Source of the DNA: an uncultured Paracoccaceae bacterium
Lineage (GTDB): Bacteria; Pseudomonadota; Alphaproteobacteria; Rhodobacterales; Rhodobacteraceae
Assembly: GCA_947488605.1 (NCBI GenBank)
Contig: CANKZJ010000008.1
Span: 1 to 64,000 of the forward strand
DNA length: 64,000 nt
Direction of reading: 5' to 3'
The position numbers and the translations under genes were made by a program. Shown here piece by piece: positions 42,160 to 51,451 of this stretch (its first letter is position 1; each line of letters starts with the position of its first letter). Below the pieces are notes generated by a model, which saw nothing but the letters and a program-made list of their open reading frames with translations, did no database searches and had not been told where the DNA came from.

Positions 42160-42277
42160 TGTTGTACTCCTCTAGGTTGACGATGTTCTAACTTCATCAC
42201 ATCTGGCGTTGCCTGTCACGCTGCACAGCAGCATTTTGACGCATCTCTCAACTTCCACGCAAACCCTTGCCAAAGAG

Positions 42278-43054
42278 TTAAGACCAAATGGGTAATTCCG
42301 CGCCATTTCGCAAAACATTCGCAACATTCGCGCGGTAGCTTTCCTGATCACCGTCATGCATCTCACCCGCATGCATAATCAGCGTGGGCGCCATGCGGAA
42401 CGCGGCACGCCCTTCCTGTCTGGCCTGTAGCAAAAACAGCTCTGGCGGCTTGCCGATGCGCCCAGCGATAGGCCGTACAATAAATGCGCCCAGACGACTA
42501 TCCAAAGCCGTCAGAACCTCGGGCAGCCGTTCCATCCGCTGAATAACAGTTAGGTATCCGCGCGGGCTCACGCGCTTGGCGCCAACTTGCAGCCATTCCG
42601 CCAAAGGTGTGTCGCCCCCAAGTGCGATGTCGCGTCCTTCATCCATGGCTGACGTACTTACACTGCGGTCAAAGTAGGGCGGGTTCATCATCACATGATC
42701 GAACCGCTGCTGGCGCAGGTCAGCGGGCAGGGTGCGCAGGTCAGCCGAAATAACCGTGAGCGGCAGTTGGTTTTCGGCAGCATTGCGCTGCGCCAATGCT
42801 GCATAGTTGGTCTGTATTTCCACTCCCGTGACGGTCACATCCGCAACGCGCGCCGCAAGGCAAAGTGACGCAACACCGACACCGCAGCCCAGCTCTAGAA
42901 TTGACTGCCCCGGTTTGGCAGGCACAGATGCCGCCAAAAGCACCGGATCAACACCCGCACGATACCCCTTGCGTGGCTGCCAAACTCGGATCTTGCCACC
43001 CAGAAAATCGTCGCAGGTCAGATCGTCAGAAGCGTCCAAGATCAATCTCGCCAT
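42278..43054 (-). CDS. SAM-dependent methyltransferase, TrmN6-like
   Basis: The 258-residue protein has the class I methyltransferase core: ILELGCGVGVASLCLA (SAM binding), VEIQTNYAALAQRNAAEN, and NPPYF, the catalytic N-P-P-Y motif of N6-adenine methyltransferases. It opens with RVWQPRKGYRAGVDPVLLAA, typical of the YfiC/TrmN6 group that methylates A37 of tRNA-Val. It overlaps the upstream DUF2007 gene by 29 bases. Confidence 0.85.
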   Translation of the reverse strand: MARLILDASDDLTCDDFLGGKIRVWQPRKGYRAGVDPVLLAASVPAKPGQSILELGCGVGVASLCLAARVADVTVTGVEIQTNYAALAQRNAAENQLPLTVISADLRTLPADLRQQRFDHVMMNPPYFDRSVSTSAMDEGRDIALGGDTPLAEWLQVGAKRVSPRGYLTVIQRMERLPEVLTALDSRLGAFIVRPIAGRIGKPPELFLLQARQEGRAAFRMAPTLIMHAGEMHDGDQESYRANVANVLRNGAELPIWS

Positions 43055-43244
43055 CGCGCATTACGGCCTCGGCCATGAACAAATCACGGTCCAGCACCAT
43101 CAACCGGCGCGGCATAATGCCTATGCTGCCTTCAAGCACGCTCATATTTACGTCAAAGGCGAACCAGTCTATACCCTCGCTGTCCAATAGGGCGGTTGCA
43201 AAAGCAAGGACAGTCGGGTCGTTGGTGCGCAAAAGCTCTTTCAT
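43026..43244 (-). CDS. DUF2007 small protein
   Basis: The 72-residue protein begins MKELLRTNDPTVLAFATALLDSE, has IDWFAFDVNMSVLEGSIG and ends RRLMVLDRDLFMAEAVM, the DUF2007 pattern (a ferredoxin-like putative signal-transducing domain, structurally close to PII-like folds). Its end overlaps the TrmN6-like gene by 29 bases in another frame, so the two are co-expressed. Function is not established. Confidence 0.82.
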   Translation of the reverse strand: MKELLRTNDPTVLAFATALLDSEGIDWFAFDVNMSVLEGSIGIMPRRLMVLDRDLFMAEAVMRDGEIDLGRF

Positions 43245-43299
43245 ATCCCAGACCTATGATGGCGCGCAGGCGTTGTCTATTCACATGACGGAAACTTGC

Positions 43300-44298
43300 A
43301 TGAGCCTTGATCACGCCGCCACGAAACCACATGAACAATTGGCTGCGGCATTGGCCGATGATCTGACGCTCGTAAATGCGTTGATCCGCGAACGTATGGC
43401 GTCTGAACATGCCCCGCGCATTCCAGAAGTCACAGCGCATCTGGTCGAAGCTGGCGGTAAGCGGTTGCGCCCAATGCTGACCTTGGCGGCTGCACGGATG
43501 TGTGGCTATGAGGGGCCTTACCACGTCCATCTGGCAGCGACGGTGGAGTTTATTCACACCGCGACCTTGCTGCATGACGACGTGGTCGATGAAAGCAGCC
43601 AGCGTCGGGGGCGACCTACTGCAAATCTGCTTTGGGACAACACCTCAAGCGTACTAGTCGGTGACTACCTTTTTGCGCGCTCATTCCAGTTGATGGTTGA
43701 AACGGGATCAATGCGGGTGCTGGATATCCTCGCAAACGCCGCGGCAACGATTGCCGAGGGCGAGGTTCTGCAACTCACCGCCGCAAGTGATTTGGCCACC
43801 ACCGAAGACATTTATCTGCAAGTTGTGCGGGGCAAGACCGCAGCACTCTTTTCTGCCGCGATGGAAGTTGGCGGAGAGATTGCCGGACAAGACGCCCAGA
43901 CCAAGAAGGCGCTTTTCGACTATGGCGATGCTTTGGGCATCTCGTTCCAGATCGTGGATGATTTGCTGGATTATGGCGGCACCAAAGCCACCGGCAAGAA
44001 CGTTGGCGACGATTTCCGCGAGCGGAAACTGACACTGCCGGTCATTCGAGCCGTTGCAAAGGCTGACGCAACCGAGCGGGACTTTTGGGTGCGAACGATC
44101 CAGAAAGGTCGCCAAGAAGATGGCGATCTAGAACATGCGATTGCTTTGCTGGCCAAGCATCAAACAATGGAAGCGACCCGTCAGGACGCACTGGCATGGG
44201 CGGAAAAGGCAAAGACTGCACTGGATGCAGTGCCAGATCACGCGCTGAAACAGATGCTTGTTGATCTCGCGGATTACGTAGTCGCCCGGATTACCTGA
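43300..44298 (+). CDS. Polyprenyl diphosphate synthase (octa/decaprenyl)
   Basis: The 332-residue enzyme has both Asp-rich motifs, LLHDDVVDES (about residue 87) and QIVDDLLDY (about 213), plus GGKRLRP and GDYLFARSF. It builds the long isoprenoid tail of ubiquinone from farnesyl diphosphate and isopentenyl diphosphate; small residues before the first motif agree with a long product. ATG 43300 has ACGGAA upstream and gives the usual length. It overlaps the convergent PAP2 gene by 25 bases. Confidence 0.93.
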   Translation: MSLDHAATKPHEQLAAALADDLTLVNALIRERMASEHAPRIPEVTAHLVEAGGKRLRPMLTLAAARMCGYEGPYHVHLAATVEFIHTATLLHDDVVDESSQRRGRPTANLLWDNTSSVLVGDYLFARSFQLMVETGSMRVLDILANAAATIAEGEVLQLTAASDLATTEDIYLQVVRGKTAALFSAAMEVGGEIAGQDAQTKKALFDYGDALGISFQIVDDLLDYGGTKATGKNVGDDFRERKLTLPVIRAVAKADATERDFWVRTIQKGRQEDGDLEHAIALLAKHQTMEATRQDALAWAEKAKTALDAVPDHALKQMLVDLADYVVARIT

Positions 44299-45356
44299 TT
44301 TTTCCCATACAGGCCGAGCATGTATCCTGCACCAAACCAGATCGCTGATACCATGGCGAGAGAGACCAAACCGTCCACGAAATAGTGCCAGCCAAGATGA
44401 ACTGATCCGATCCAAATCACGATACCGTAGATCGTCATCAGGATCCCTGCGATCTTGCCAAAGTGCCAGGCTGGAAACACCCAAAGCGCGGCAAGGGCGA
44501 TGTGCATGGATGGCATCGCGGAAATCCCGGCACCCATATCAACACCATCGCGTTGGTGCAGATTGATCAGATACTGCCGAATAAGATCAGCCGTTTGCGG
44601 CCCACCGCCAGCCGCCAGCTGTTCTTGAAGCCGCTCATGCAGCGGCGAGAAGGTTGTGCCATCACCAAACAGCACACCATCAAAAAGAGGACCTGCTGAG
44701 TCGAGTGCACCCGCCGAGACCATGCCGATCAAGAAAAAGCTCGCCAGATAAGCGATCATATAGGTTTCGCGCAATGCAGGCTTGCCGCGCGCAGAGATGC
44801 ACAAGAAATAGCCAATCAGCATCGGCAGAAATGCGGGGTGATAAAGAATGTCGATCCACTTTGTCAGGGCCGGCGACTGCAACAACTGGTGCGTCAGTAC
44901 CCAAGGGTCATGGCCCGCAAAGATCATGCGGTCCCAAGCGATAAACAGCGCGTCGAATTGATACCCGTTCGCGCCAATGACCGCACCCTTATGCACGGTA
45001 AAGCTGGTTGAGGTGATAATCAAAGCAACGGTTGCACTCGCTACATTGATCCACGGAATCGCCCGAAAATATGCCTTGAACCAAGCAGAGCGTTCATCGC
45101 GGCTGGCCGATTTGTTCGCGTACATCTGGCCCATTAGCGCCAAAATGAAATGGGCAATCATCAAGACTGGCAAAACCGAGATGACGGCAAGGCCATAAGA
45201 CCAGATGATCGGCCAGAACGTGGCCCAGACCTGCGAGGCTTGCACCATCAGATATGCAAAGGCGAAAAGTGAGATACCAAAGCAGGCGATAGGAAACCGA
45301 TGTTGGGCGATCTTCGACCTGCTTTGGCCTTGGGACAAGGATGATGAAACCGACAT
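44274..45356 (-). CDS. PAP2-superfamily membrane protein (AUR1/inositolphosphotransferase-like)
   Basis: The 360-residue membrane protein has about six to seven helices and the two late PAP2 motifs, SAMPSMHIALA and SVHLGWHYFVDG, giving the catalytic His-His-Asp. The first motif (KxxxxxxRP) is not visible, as in the PAP2_3 group. Members cleave lipid phosphates or transfer phospho-headgroups. I use ATG 45356; the longer TTG start lacks support. It is convergent with the prenyl synthase, so it might act on prenyl diphosphates, but that is only suggestive. Confidence 0.75.
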   Translation of the reverse strand: MSVSSSLSQGQSRSKIAQHRFPIACFGISLFAFAYLMVQASQVWATFWPIIWSYGLAVISVLPVLMIAHFILALMGQMYANKSASRDERSAWFKAYFRAIPWINVASATVALIITSTSFTVHKGAVIGANGYQFDALFIAWDRMIFAGHDPWVLTHQLLQSPALTKWIDILYHPAFLPMLIGYFLCISARGKPALRETYMIAYLASFFLIGMVSAGALDSAGPLFDGVLFGDGTTFSPLHERLQEQLAAGGGPQTADLIRQYLINLHQRDGVDMGAGISAMPSMHIALAALWVFPAWHFGKIAGILMTIYGIVIWIGSVHLGWHYFVDGLVSLAMVSAIWFGAGYMLGLYGKNQVIRATT

Positions 45357-45463
45357 TGTGGCGCTTACTTCGCTCTCGTAACTAAAAACCGCATCTTGCA
45401 AATATACTTTGCCTTAAGTTGCGCCTCGGTTTCATGCAAAATGGGCGTGAGTGTGGCAAAGTT

Positions 45464-46498
45464 CTACTCTTGCATGCGATGCTCCGTCACAGCGGCCTGC
45501 GCGCGCGCTACCAATGCGGCACCGTCATACCCTTTCGCATCCATGTCTGCGATCCACGCTTCGGTCACATCCTGACCTAGCGCCTTGATCCGCGCCGTCT
45601 CTTCTTGCGACATGACTGCAATCTGGTTGCCACCCGCAGCCATAAGATCACGTCCCACAACATCGCCAGTATCATGCGCGCGACCAGCCCACTTGCTGGC
45701 CATCATGCCAGAGTTCGCATCGATCACCGCACGCAGATCGGCAGGCATGCCCTCATACACATCCTTGTTCATCGCCCAGATGAAGTAGAGGTTATAAAGC
45801 GCCTGATCACCGGCCACATCCGTATGGCTATCGGTTAACTCGTCCAGTTTAAGCGAGGGCGACATCTCCCATGTGATCACGCCACCATCGACCACACCGC
45901 GCGATAGCGCCTCGGGGAATTGCGGAACGGGCATGCCGATCGGCGTGGCACCCAGTTCCTCCAGCAACAAAGTCGCGGGGCGGGATGGCCCGCGCAGCTT
46001 AAGCCCTGCGAAATCCTCGACCGTTTGCACCGCAGCGCCGCGCTTATGCACAATGCCAGGGCCATGCATGTGGGCGGCAATGACATGCACATCCGCGAAA
46101 TCATCCATCAGGTGTTCTTGCGTGAACTGCCACGCGGCAGCACTCGCTTCTTCACCGGATTTGGTTGTCATAAACGGCAATTCCATCGCTTCGGCCTCTG
46201 GGAAACGGTTTGGCTGATAACCGGGGATCACCCAGCCACCATCAATCGCGCCGTCGCGGATCAGGTCGAACTGGTTCGGGGCAGACCCGCCCAATTGCAT
46301 AAAAGGATAAAGCTCGACCTGAATGCGACCACCTGATTGTTCCTCAACGGCATCAGCCCAAGGCTGCATAAAATAGGTAGGGTTCGCGCTGGCTGGCGAG
46401 ACAAAGTGCTGAAAGCGCAAAGTCACGTCCTGCGCGAGAGCAGGTGTTGCAGACAGGCCAAGAGCGGCCATGAGAGCGGCGGATTTCATCAGGTGCAT
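45464..46498 (-). CDS. TRAP transporter periplasmic binding protein (DctP family), orphan
   Basis: The 344-residue protein has a signal peptide (MHLMKSAALMAALGLSATPALA) and the DctP fold: VTLRFQHFVSPAS at the start, FAGLKLRGPSRPATLLLEELGATP with the carboxylate-binding Arg, and PQFPEALSRGVVDG. It binds a carboxylate in the periplasm. No DctQ or DctM membrane gene is next to it, so it must work with a transporter encoded elsewhere. AAAAGG lies 9 bases before ATG 46498. Confidence 0.9.
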   Translation of the reverse strand: MHLMKSAALMAALGLSATPALAQDVTLRFQHFVSPASANPTYFMQPWADAVEEQSGGRIQVELYPFMQLGGSAPNQFDLIRDGAIDGGWVIPGYQPNRFPEAEAMELPFMTTKSGEEASAAAWQFTQEHLMDDFADVHVIAAHMHGPGIVHKRGAAVQTVEDFAGLKLRGPSRPATLLLEELGATPIGMPVPQFPEALSRGVVDGGVITWEMSPSLKLDELTDSHTDVAGDQALYNLYFIWAMNKDVYEGMPADLRAVIDANSGMMASKWAGRAHDTGDVVGRDLMAAGGNQIAVMSQEETARIKALGQDVTEAWIADMDAKGYDGAALVARAQAAVTEHRMQE

Positions 46499-46704
46499 AG
46501 GGAGCATCCTTTTCGTTTAATTGTAAGGGAAAGGCGTCACCGCTAGCGACAAGGGCGAATATAGGTGTTGGTTCACCCAGTTGCAAGTCGTTCGCAAGAG
46601 GGGAAAATGAGGTGGTTTTTCCCACTCCGGTGGTGTTGTGTCGCTGGCATTAGAGGGTTGAGTGCATTCATGCAGAACGGAATGCATTTTTGAGAAGTGC
46701 TAGG

Positions 46705-46723
46705 ATGTCTGCAATGCGGACAT
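46705..46723. repeat. Short hairpin ATGTCTGC-AAT-GCGGACAT
   Basis: Arms 46705-46712 and 46716-46723 pair over 8 bases with one wobble. It lies 8 bases beyond the stop of the orphan gene at 46732 and may end its transcript, though without a T-run. The ATGTCCG core recurs at the 805 hairpin. Confidence 0.4.
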
Positions 46724-46731
46724 AGGAGACA

Positions 46732-47685
46732 TTAACCCTGGTCGTCGATTGCGATTTCAAATCTCCTAACGAGAGTTCCAACTTCTGTTCGGAGTGCTTC
46801 GATCTCAAGTATTTCCTCCTTCCATAGTGCCAAGTCAGCTGTTCGTAAGTTAGCCTCGAAAGCTGCCTTGAAGTGAGTCATATTTTCTTTGGAAATAAGG
46901 CTATTTGCGATATTTTCTCCACCTCGGCTCTCTCGGATAACGTGCGAATAACTCCAATCAATTTTTGGCGTCCAACTGTCAAAATGGCTGGGAAACTGAA
47001 TTTTCCCGTTTAGAAGCGGGCTCGCTCCGACATACCAAGTCAGCAATTGAGCCCGCCAGTGTGGACATTTAATCGCAAACATTGAGGCGACCCATTCTTG
47101 TATATCGTGACTTTGGATGAGCCGTAGGCAAACGATCATAGAAGCAGCCAAGTCGCCACTGACGTTGGCCCATCCCCATACTTTTGCAGGGTTCCGATTT
47201 GACGGATGCAAAACCGTGCCTAGAACGATTTTGCCGTCTTGCCAACGGCTTGGCGTCATCAGAGATTGCCCCAACGTTCGCAGGACACGGTCGTGATGCG
47301 TTTGTTGATTGGCGCTATCTTCAGCGTCTAGGTCAATCTGAAGAAACGCAGTACAAGCTTCCTCCAAGAGCCAAGAAACCCACCTCTCATCGCATCGCGG
47401 AATAATGCGAGGCAATAGGTAGTCGAACCACACTTCCCATTCTTCCAAGTAACCAAATGCTGAGATGCCACTTCCAATCTCACTCAGCGCTTCCTGCAAC
47501 AAATTGACCGGGATCTGTTCTACATCGCCCTCAAGCTCTGTAAACATTCGCCGTTTTTCGCCCATGAACCATGCTTCTCCCATTGGGTAGTCTGGCTTCG
47601 GTGCCTGCATTCGCATCGTTGCGAGATGACGTTCGCAAGGGCCTCGGCCCGGCGTCCATTCGAATCCCATTTCGTAACTCCGCAT
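46732..47685 (-). CDS. Unrecognised protein, lower-GC orphan gene
   Basis: I do not recognise this 317-residue soluble protein. It has no signal or membrane helix, is rich in Trp, Leu and Glu, and looks largely helical; notable segments are EEWEVWFDYLLPRIIPRCDERW, GKIVLGTVLHPSNRNPAK and VWGWANVSGDLAASM. The base composition is visibly lower in GC and codon choice less biased than in map or the TRAP gene, which suggests acquisition. A repeat-like helical scaffold or an immunity-type protein are possibilities, neither supported by a motif. Confidence 0.65.
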   Translation of the reverse strand: MRSYEMGFEWTPGRGPCERHLATMRMQAPKPDYPMGEAWFMGEKRRMFTELEGDVEQIPVNLLQEALSEIGSGISAFGYLEEWEVWFDYLLPRIIPRCDERWVSWLLEEACTAFLQIDLDAEDSANQQTHHDRVLRTLGQSLMTPSRWQDGKIVLGTVLHPSNRNPAKVWGWANVSGDLAASMIVCLRLIQSHDIQEWVASMFAIKCPHWRAQLLTWYVGASPLLNGKIQFPSHFDSWTPKIDWSYSHVIRESRGGENIANSLISKENMTHFKAAFEANLRTADLALWKEEILEIEALRTEVGTLVRRFEIAIDDQG

Positions 47686-47823
47686 TTTCGTTCACTCAAG
47701 CATTTGGGACGGAAGTTACACAAGTCGAAGCCAACTTAAGTCATAAATGTTACTGGTCTGCTTTGGCCTCAAAGCTGCCATTCAATATACCAGCCCGTAG
47801 CCTGCAACGTTGATCCTACCAAT

Positions 47824-48636
47824 TCAAACAGAATACGTTGGGTGAAACTTGCCACCCGGCGACAGCGTGAAAATCTCACACCCATCGGCCGTAATCCCAA
47901 TCGAATGCTCAAACTGCGCGGACAGTGATTTGTCGCGTGTCACGGCCGTCCAGTCATCGCCCAAAACCTTGGTCTCGGGGCGACCCAAGTTGATCATTGG
48001 TTCGATGGTAAAAAACATACCTTCTTCTAGCACAGCACCGGTGCCGGGGCGCCCGTAGTGCAAGACATTGGGTGGCGCGTGGAAAACCCGCCCCAATCCA
48101 TGTCCACAAAAGTCGCGCACGACAGACATGCGGTGGCTTTCGGCATATAGCTGGATTGCATAGCCGATATCACCGAACGTATTGCCGGGTTTTGCGGCTT
48201 CGATCCCTTTCATCAACGCGTCATGTGTTACTTGGATCAAACGCTCTGATTTGCGTGGAGGGGTGCCCGCCACAAACATCCGGCTGGTGTCGCCAAACCA
48301 CCCGTCGACAATCACGGTGACGTCGATATTCAAAATATCGCCATCTTTCAGCTTTTTGTCGCCGGGGATACCGTGACACACGACGTGGTTCACGGAAATA
48401 CAGCTTGCGTGGGCGTACCCCTTGTAGCCAATCGTTGCGGAAACAGCGCCTGCATCCTCAACCCATTGGGTGATAAGCCGGTCAAGTTCACCCGTGGTCT
48501 GGCCGGGAACAACATGCGCCGCGATATCATCCAGAATTTGCGCGGCCAAAGCGCCTGCCTTGGCCATGCCGGCAAAGTCCTCTTTCGCATAAAGGCGAAT
48601 ACCATCTTTGGTCAGGTGTGCTTTGTTCGTTTCCAA
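47824..48636 (-). CDS. map: Methionine aminopeptidase, type I
   Basis: The 270-residue enzyme has the five metal ligands: Asp in ILNIDVTVIVDGWFGDTSRMF (two), His in FCGHGLGRVFH, Glu in TIEPMINLG and Glu in FEHSIGI. ASCISVNHVVCHGIP holds the catalytic His. It removes the initiator methionine from new proteins. The best start is TTG 48636 with AAGGAAC upstream; longer readings enter sequence unlike the family. It follows sfsA by 55 bases. Confidence 0.95.
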   Translation of the reverse strand: METNKAHLTKDGIRLYAKEDFAGMAKAGALAAQILDDIAAHVVPGQTTGELDRLITQWVEDAGAVSATIGYKGYAHASCISVNHVVCHGIPGDKKLKDGDILNIDVTVIVDGWFGDTSRMFVAGTPPRKSERLIQVTHDALMKGIEAAKPGNTFGDIGYAIQLYAESHRMSVVRDFCGHGLGRVFHAPPNVLHYGRPGTGAVLEEGMFFTIEPMINLGRPETKVLGDDWTAVTRDKSLSAQFEHSIGITADGCEIFTLSPGGKFHPTYSV

Positions 48637-48691
48637 CGGGTCGTTCCTTTTGCGTCTTTTCAGGCCACATATGTGAAATATGAGGCAAATT

Positions 48692-49393
48692 CTAGGGCTT
48701 GAAAGGGATCGGATCGCCCAATGTGATGCGTGTCGGGGAAATCTTGCAGGTTTGTGCAAGGACGGTCACCCCGGCATGCATCGCCTGATCGAATGCCGCT
48801 TGATAGGCGGGGTCGATGTCACCGGCCAAAGTCATGCTTTCGCAATCCGTGCGCTGCACCAGATAGAACATGATCGCACGGTGACCTTGCCCGACCATCT
48901 GCGCAAGTTCACCCAAATGCTTCGTGCCACGCGCGGTCACGCTGTCGGGAAACTCTGCCAGACCATGCTCGCGTGAAAGGGTAACACTTTTGACCTCGAC
49001 ATATGTGTCGGGGCCTTGCCCGCTGAGCAGAAAGTCGACACGGCTCGCTTCGCCGTACTTCACCTCTGCGCGGACCAGATCGTAATCAGGTAAGTTGGGC
49101 ACCTCATGCGCCAACAGCGCCGCTTTCAGCATGCGGTTTGGCAAGGACGTATCAACGCCTGTGAAATTGCCGTTCTCGTGCTCGACCAAACGCCACCCAA
49201 ACTTAAGCTTCTTTTTGGGATCATCATTGGGTTCCAGCCAAACCTTCGTGCCAGGCTCTGCCAGTCCCATCATCGACCCAGGGTTGGCACAATGGGCCGT
49301 CACTTCGCGACCGTCCTCAAGCATGACATCTGCAAGGAAACGTTTGTAACGGCGGATCAAACGGGCAGGGACAAGAGACGTGGTAAATTCCAT
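48692..49393 (-). CDS. sfsA: SfsA family protein
   Basis: The 233-residue protein has LIRRYKRFLADVML, TAHCANPGSMMGL, PNRMLKAALLAHE, VEVKSVTLSREHGLAEFPDSV split over the active-like centre and ARGTKHLGEL, all SfsA landmarks with a PD-(D/E)xK-nuclease-like core (VDFLLSG, YVEVKSV). SfsA was named as a sugar fermentation stimulation factor; its biochemical role is not settled. It lies upstream of map, as in many alphaproteobacteria. Confidence 0.93.
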   Translation of the reverse strand: MEFTTSLVPARLIRRYKRFLADVMLEDGREVTAHCANPGSMMGLAEPGTKVWLEPNDDPKKKLKFGWRLVEHENGNFTGVDTSLPNRMLKAALLAHEVPNLPDYDLVRAEVKYGEASRVDFLLSGQGPDTYVEVKSVTLSREHGLAEFPDSVTARGTKHLGELAQMVGQGHRAIMFYLVQRTDCESMTLAGDIDPAYQAAFDQAMHAGVTVLAQTCKISPTRITLGDPIPFKP

Positions 49394-49435
49394 AGCTCAC
49401 CCTATAAACTGTTATACAGATCAGGAGAACCGCCC

Positions 49436-50158
49436 ATGCCAAACCCGACCGCCGCCATGCTTGTGATAGGAGACGAGATACTCTCTGGCCGCACGCGCGA
49501 CGCCAATATGCACCACCTGGCAGGGCAACTGACCGAGCGGGGGATTGATCTGTGTGAGGTACGTGTGGTCAGCGATGACGCGGATGCGATCATCACGGCA
49601 ACCAAAGCCCTTTCAGCGGCTTACGATCATGTCTTCACAAGCGGAGGCATCGGACCAACCCATGATGATATTACAGCAGATTGCATTGCAGCCGCATTTG
49701 ATGCGCATATCGATATTCGCGACGATGCGCGCGCCTTGTTACAGGCACACTACGACCGCTCAGGCCAAGAATTGAACGCAGCACGACTGCGGATGGCGCG
49801 GATCCCGGATGGGGCGACCTTGATCGATAATCCGGTGAGCACCGCACCCGGCTTCACGCTGCACAATGTGCATGTGATGGCTGGTGTTCCATCCGTTTTC
49901 ACAGCGATGGTGGCAAGCGTTCTGTCGCATTTGACCGGTGGCGCGCCGTTGCTTTCGCGTACTTTGCGGTTGATGAAGGGCGAGGGAGACATCGCAGGCC
50001 CCCTTGGTCAATTCGCGCAAGACTACCCCGCGCTGTCAGTCGGCTCTTACCCCTTCCAAAAGGACGGCATCTACGGATCGAACGTTGTCGTGCGCGGGAC
50101 GGATGCGGCACAACTGGACAGCGCAATGGATGCCTTGGAGGAATTGTTCGCGGCATGA
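49436..50158 (+). CDS. CinA-type molybdopterin-binding domain protein
   Basis: The 240-residue protein matches the N-terminal (MoaB-like) domain of CinA: VIGDEILSGRTRDANMHHLA, TSGGIGPTHDDIT, and PGF near ENP-like DNPVSTAPGF. It lacks the C-terminal PncC deamidase part. Stand-alone domains of this type act as ADP-ribose or NAD-derived pyrophosphatases or have unknown roles. AGGAG stands 8 bases before ATG. Its stop overlaps the following GNAT start. Confidence 0.88.
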   Translation: MPNPTAAMLVIGDEILSGRTRDANMHHLAGQLTERGIDLCEVRVVSDDADAIITATKALSAAYDHVFTSGGIGPTHDDITADCIAAAFDAHIDIRDDARALLQAHYDRSGQELNAARLRMARIPDGATLIDNPVSTAPGFTLHNVHVMAGVPSVFTAMVASVLSHLTGGAPLLSRTLRLMKGEGDIAGPLGQFAQDYPALSVGSYPFQKDGIYGSNVVVRGTDAAQLDSAMDALEELFAA

Positions 50159-50880
50159 CGTGGCCCACGGTCAAGAAACTCTATGCCGTCATTGACGGGA
50201 CATGGCCGTCATCAGCCAAACAAGCGCTGGGCCCGTGGACCATCAGGCTTGATAACAGCGGCAGCAGCCGTGTCAGTGCTGCAACGGCAGAATTATCTGT
50301 TACAGATACTGATATTCCTCAGGCTGAAGAAGCTATGCGCGAGGCGGGGCAAACGCCTCTGTTTATGATCCGCGAAGGTGAAGCATCCCTTGATGCCGAT
50401 CTGGCCGCACGCGGATATGTCATCAAAGACCCGGTCAATCTTTATGCCGCGCCAATCAGCACACTCGCAACGAAGCGGCCGCCCCCGGTCACCAGCTTTG
50501 AAGTCTGGCCACCCCTCATGGTGCAGGTTGAAATCTGGGAGGCAGGCGGCATCGGCAAAGGTCGGTTGGCAATCATGGACCGTGCCCGGCACCCAAAGAC
50601 GACTTTGATGGGGCGTTTGAATGATCGGCCTGCCGGCACGGTCTTTGTCGGGGTCGCGGCGGATTGTGCCATGATCCACGCACTTGAGATCAGCGCCGCT
50701 GATCGCCGTCAGGGGCTTGCCGCACATCTGATGCGGGCCGCCGCTTTCTGGGCCGGCGATAACGGTGCGGACTACATGACGCTGGCGACGACGCAGGCAA
50801 ATGTCGGTGCAAATGCGCTCTACTCTTCCCTCGGCATGACGCTTGTGGGACAGTATCACTATCGCATTTTTCCGGAGTGA
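50155..50880 (+). CDS. GNAT family N-acetyltransferase
   Basis: The 241-residue protein has a divergent N-terminal half and a C-terminal GNAT domain (about 125-241) with the acetyl-CoA loop RRQGLAAHLMRAA and the late motif NVGANALYSSLGMTLVGQYHYR. It starts in an ATGA overlap with the cinA-like gene. The arrangement of a CinA-type protein, this GNAT and an AhpD-like protein in one run is recurrent in Rhodobacteraceae. The acceptor substrate is unknown. Confidence 0.85.
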   Translation: MTWPTVKKLYAVIDGTWPSSAKQALGPWTIRLDNSGSSRVSAATAELSVTDTDIPQAEEAMREAGQTPLFMIREGEASLDADLAARGYVIKDPVNLYAAPISTLATKRPPPVTSFEVWPPLMVQVEIWEAGGIGKGRLAIMDRARHPKTTLMGRLNDRPAGTVFVGVAADCAMIHALEISAADRRQGLAAHLMRAAAFWAGDNGADYMTLATTQANVGANALYSSLGMTLVGQYHYRIFPE

Positions 50881-50884
50881 TGAA

Positions 50885-51451
50885 TTGACAGACCAACCGA
50901 CCTCCCTCGATTTACCAATGGTCGACCCGTTGCCTGAGGCCACCCAGACCTATTTCGACATTTGTCAGGATAGGTTGGGAATGGTGCCAAATGTGTTGCA
51001 AGCTTACGCCTTCGATATTAATAAGCTGAATGCGTTCACAGCGCTCTATAACGATGTGATGCTTGCGGATTCTGGGCTGTCAAAGCTGGAGCGCGAAATG
51101 ATCGCCGTCACCGTCTCATCGATCAACAAATGCTACTACTGTCTCACCGCGCATGGCGCTGCCGTACGTCAACTGTCCGGTGATCCAAAACTGGGCGAGA
51201 TGCTGGTGATGAACTGGCGGGTCGCACCTTTGGATGCGCGCCAAAAGGCAATGCTCGCCTTTGCTGAACTTGTGACAGTGGCAAGTGCCACGATCGAAGA
51301 AAAAGACCGTGATGCATTAAGGCAGGTTGGCTTTTCGGATCGTGACATCTGGGATATTGCGGCTGTCGCGGGGTTCTACAATATGAGCAATCGCATGGCC
51401 TCTGCCACCGATATGCGCCCAAACGACGATTATCACGCACAAGCACGATGA
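50885..51451 (+). CDS. AhpD-like (carboxymuconolactone decarboxylase family) protein
   Basis: The 188-residue helical protein belongs to the peroxidase-related AhpD-like group. It carries NKCYYCLTAHGAAVRQ, the C-x-x-C-x-x-x-H redox motif, after REMIAVTVSSI. Such proteins act as thiol-dependent peroxidase partners. The start is TTG 50885, with GGAG 9 bases upstream inside the end of the GNAT gene. It overlaps the OmpA-like gene by ATGA. Confidence 0.88.
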   Translation: MTDQPTSLDLPMVDPLPEATQTYFDICQDRLGMVPNVLQAYAFDINKLNAFTALYNDVMLADSGLSKLEREMIAVTVSSINKCYYCLTAHGAAVRQLSGDPKLGEMLVMNWRVAPLDARQKAMLAFAELVTVASATIEEKDRDALRQVGFSDRDIWDIAAVAGFYNMSNRMASATDMRPNDDYHAQAR

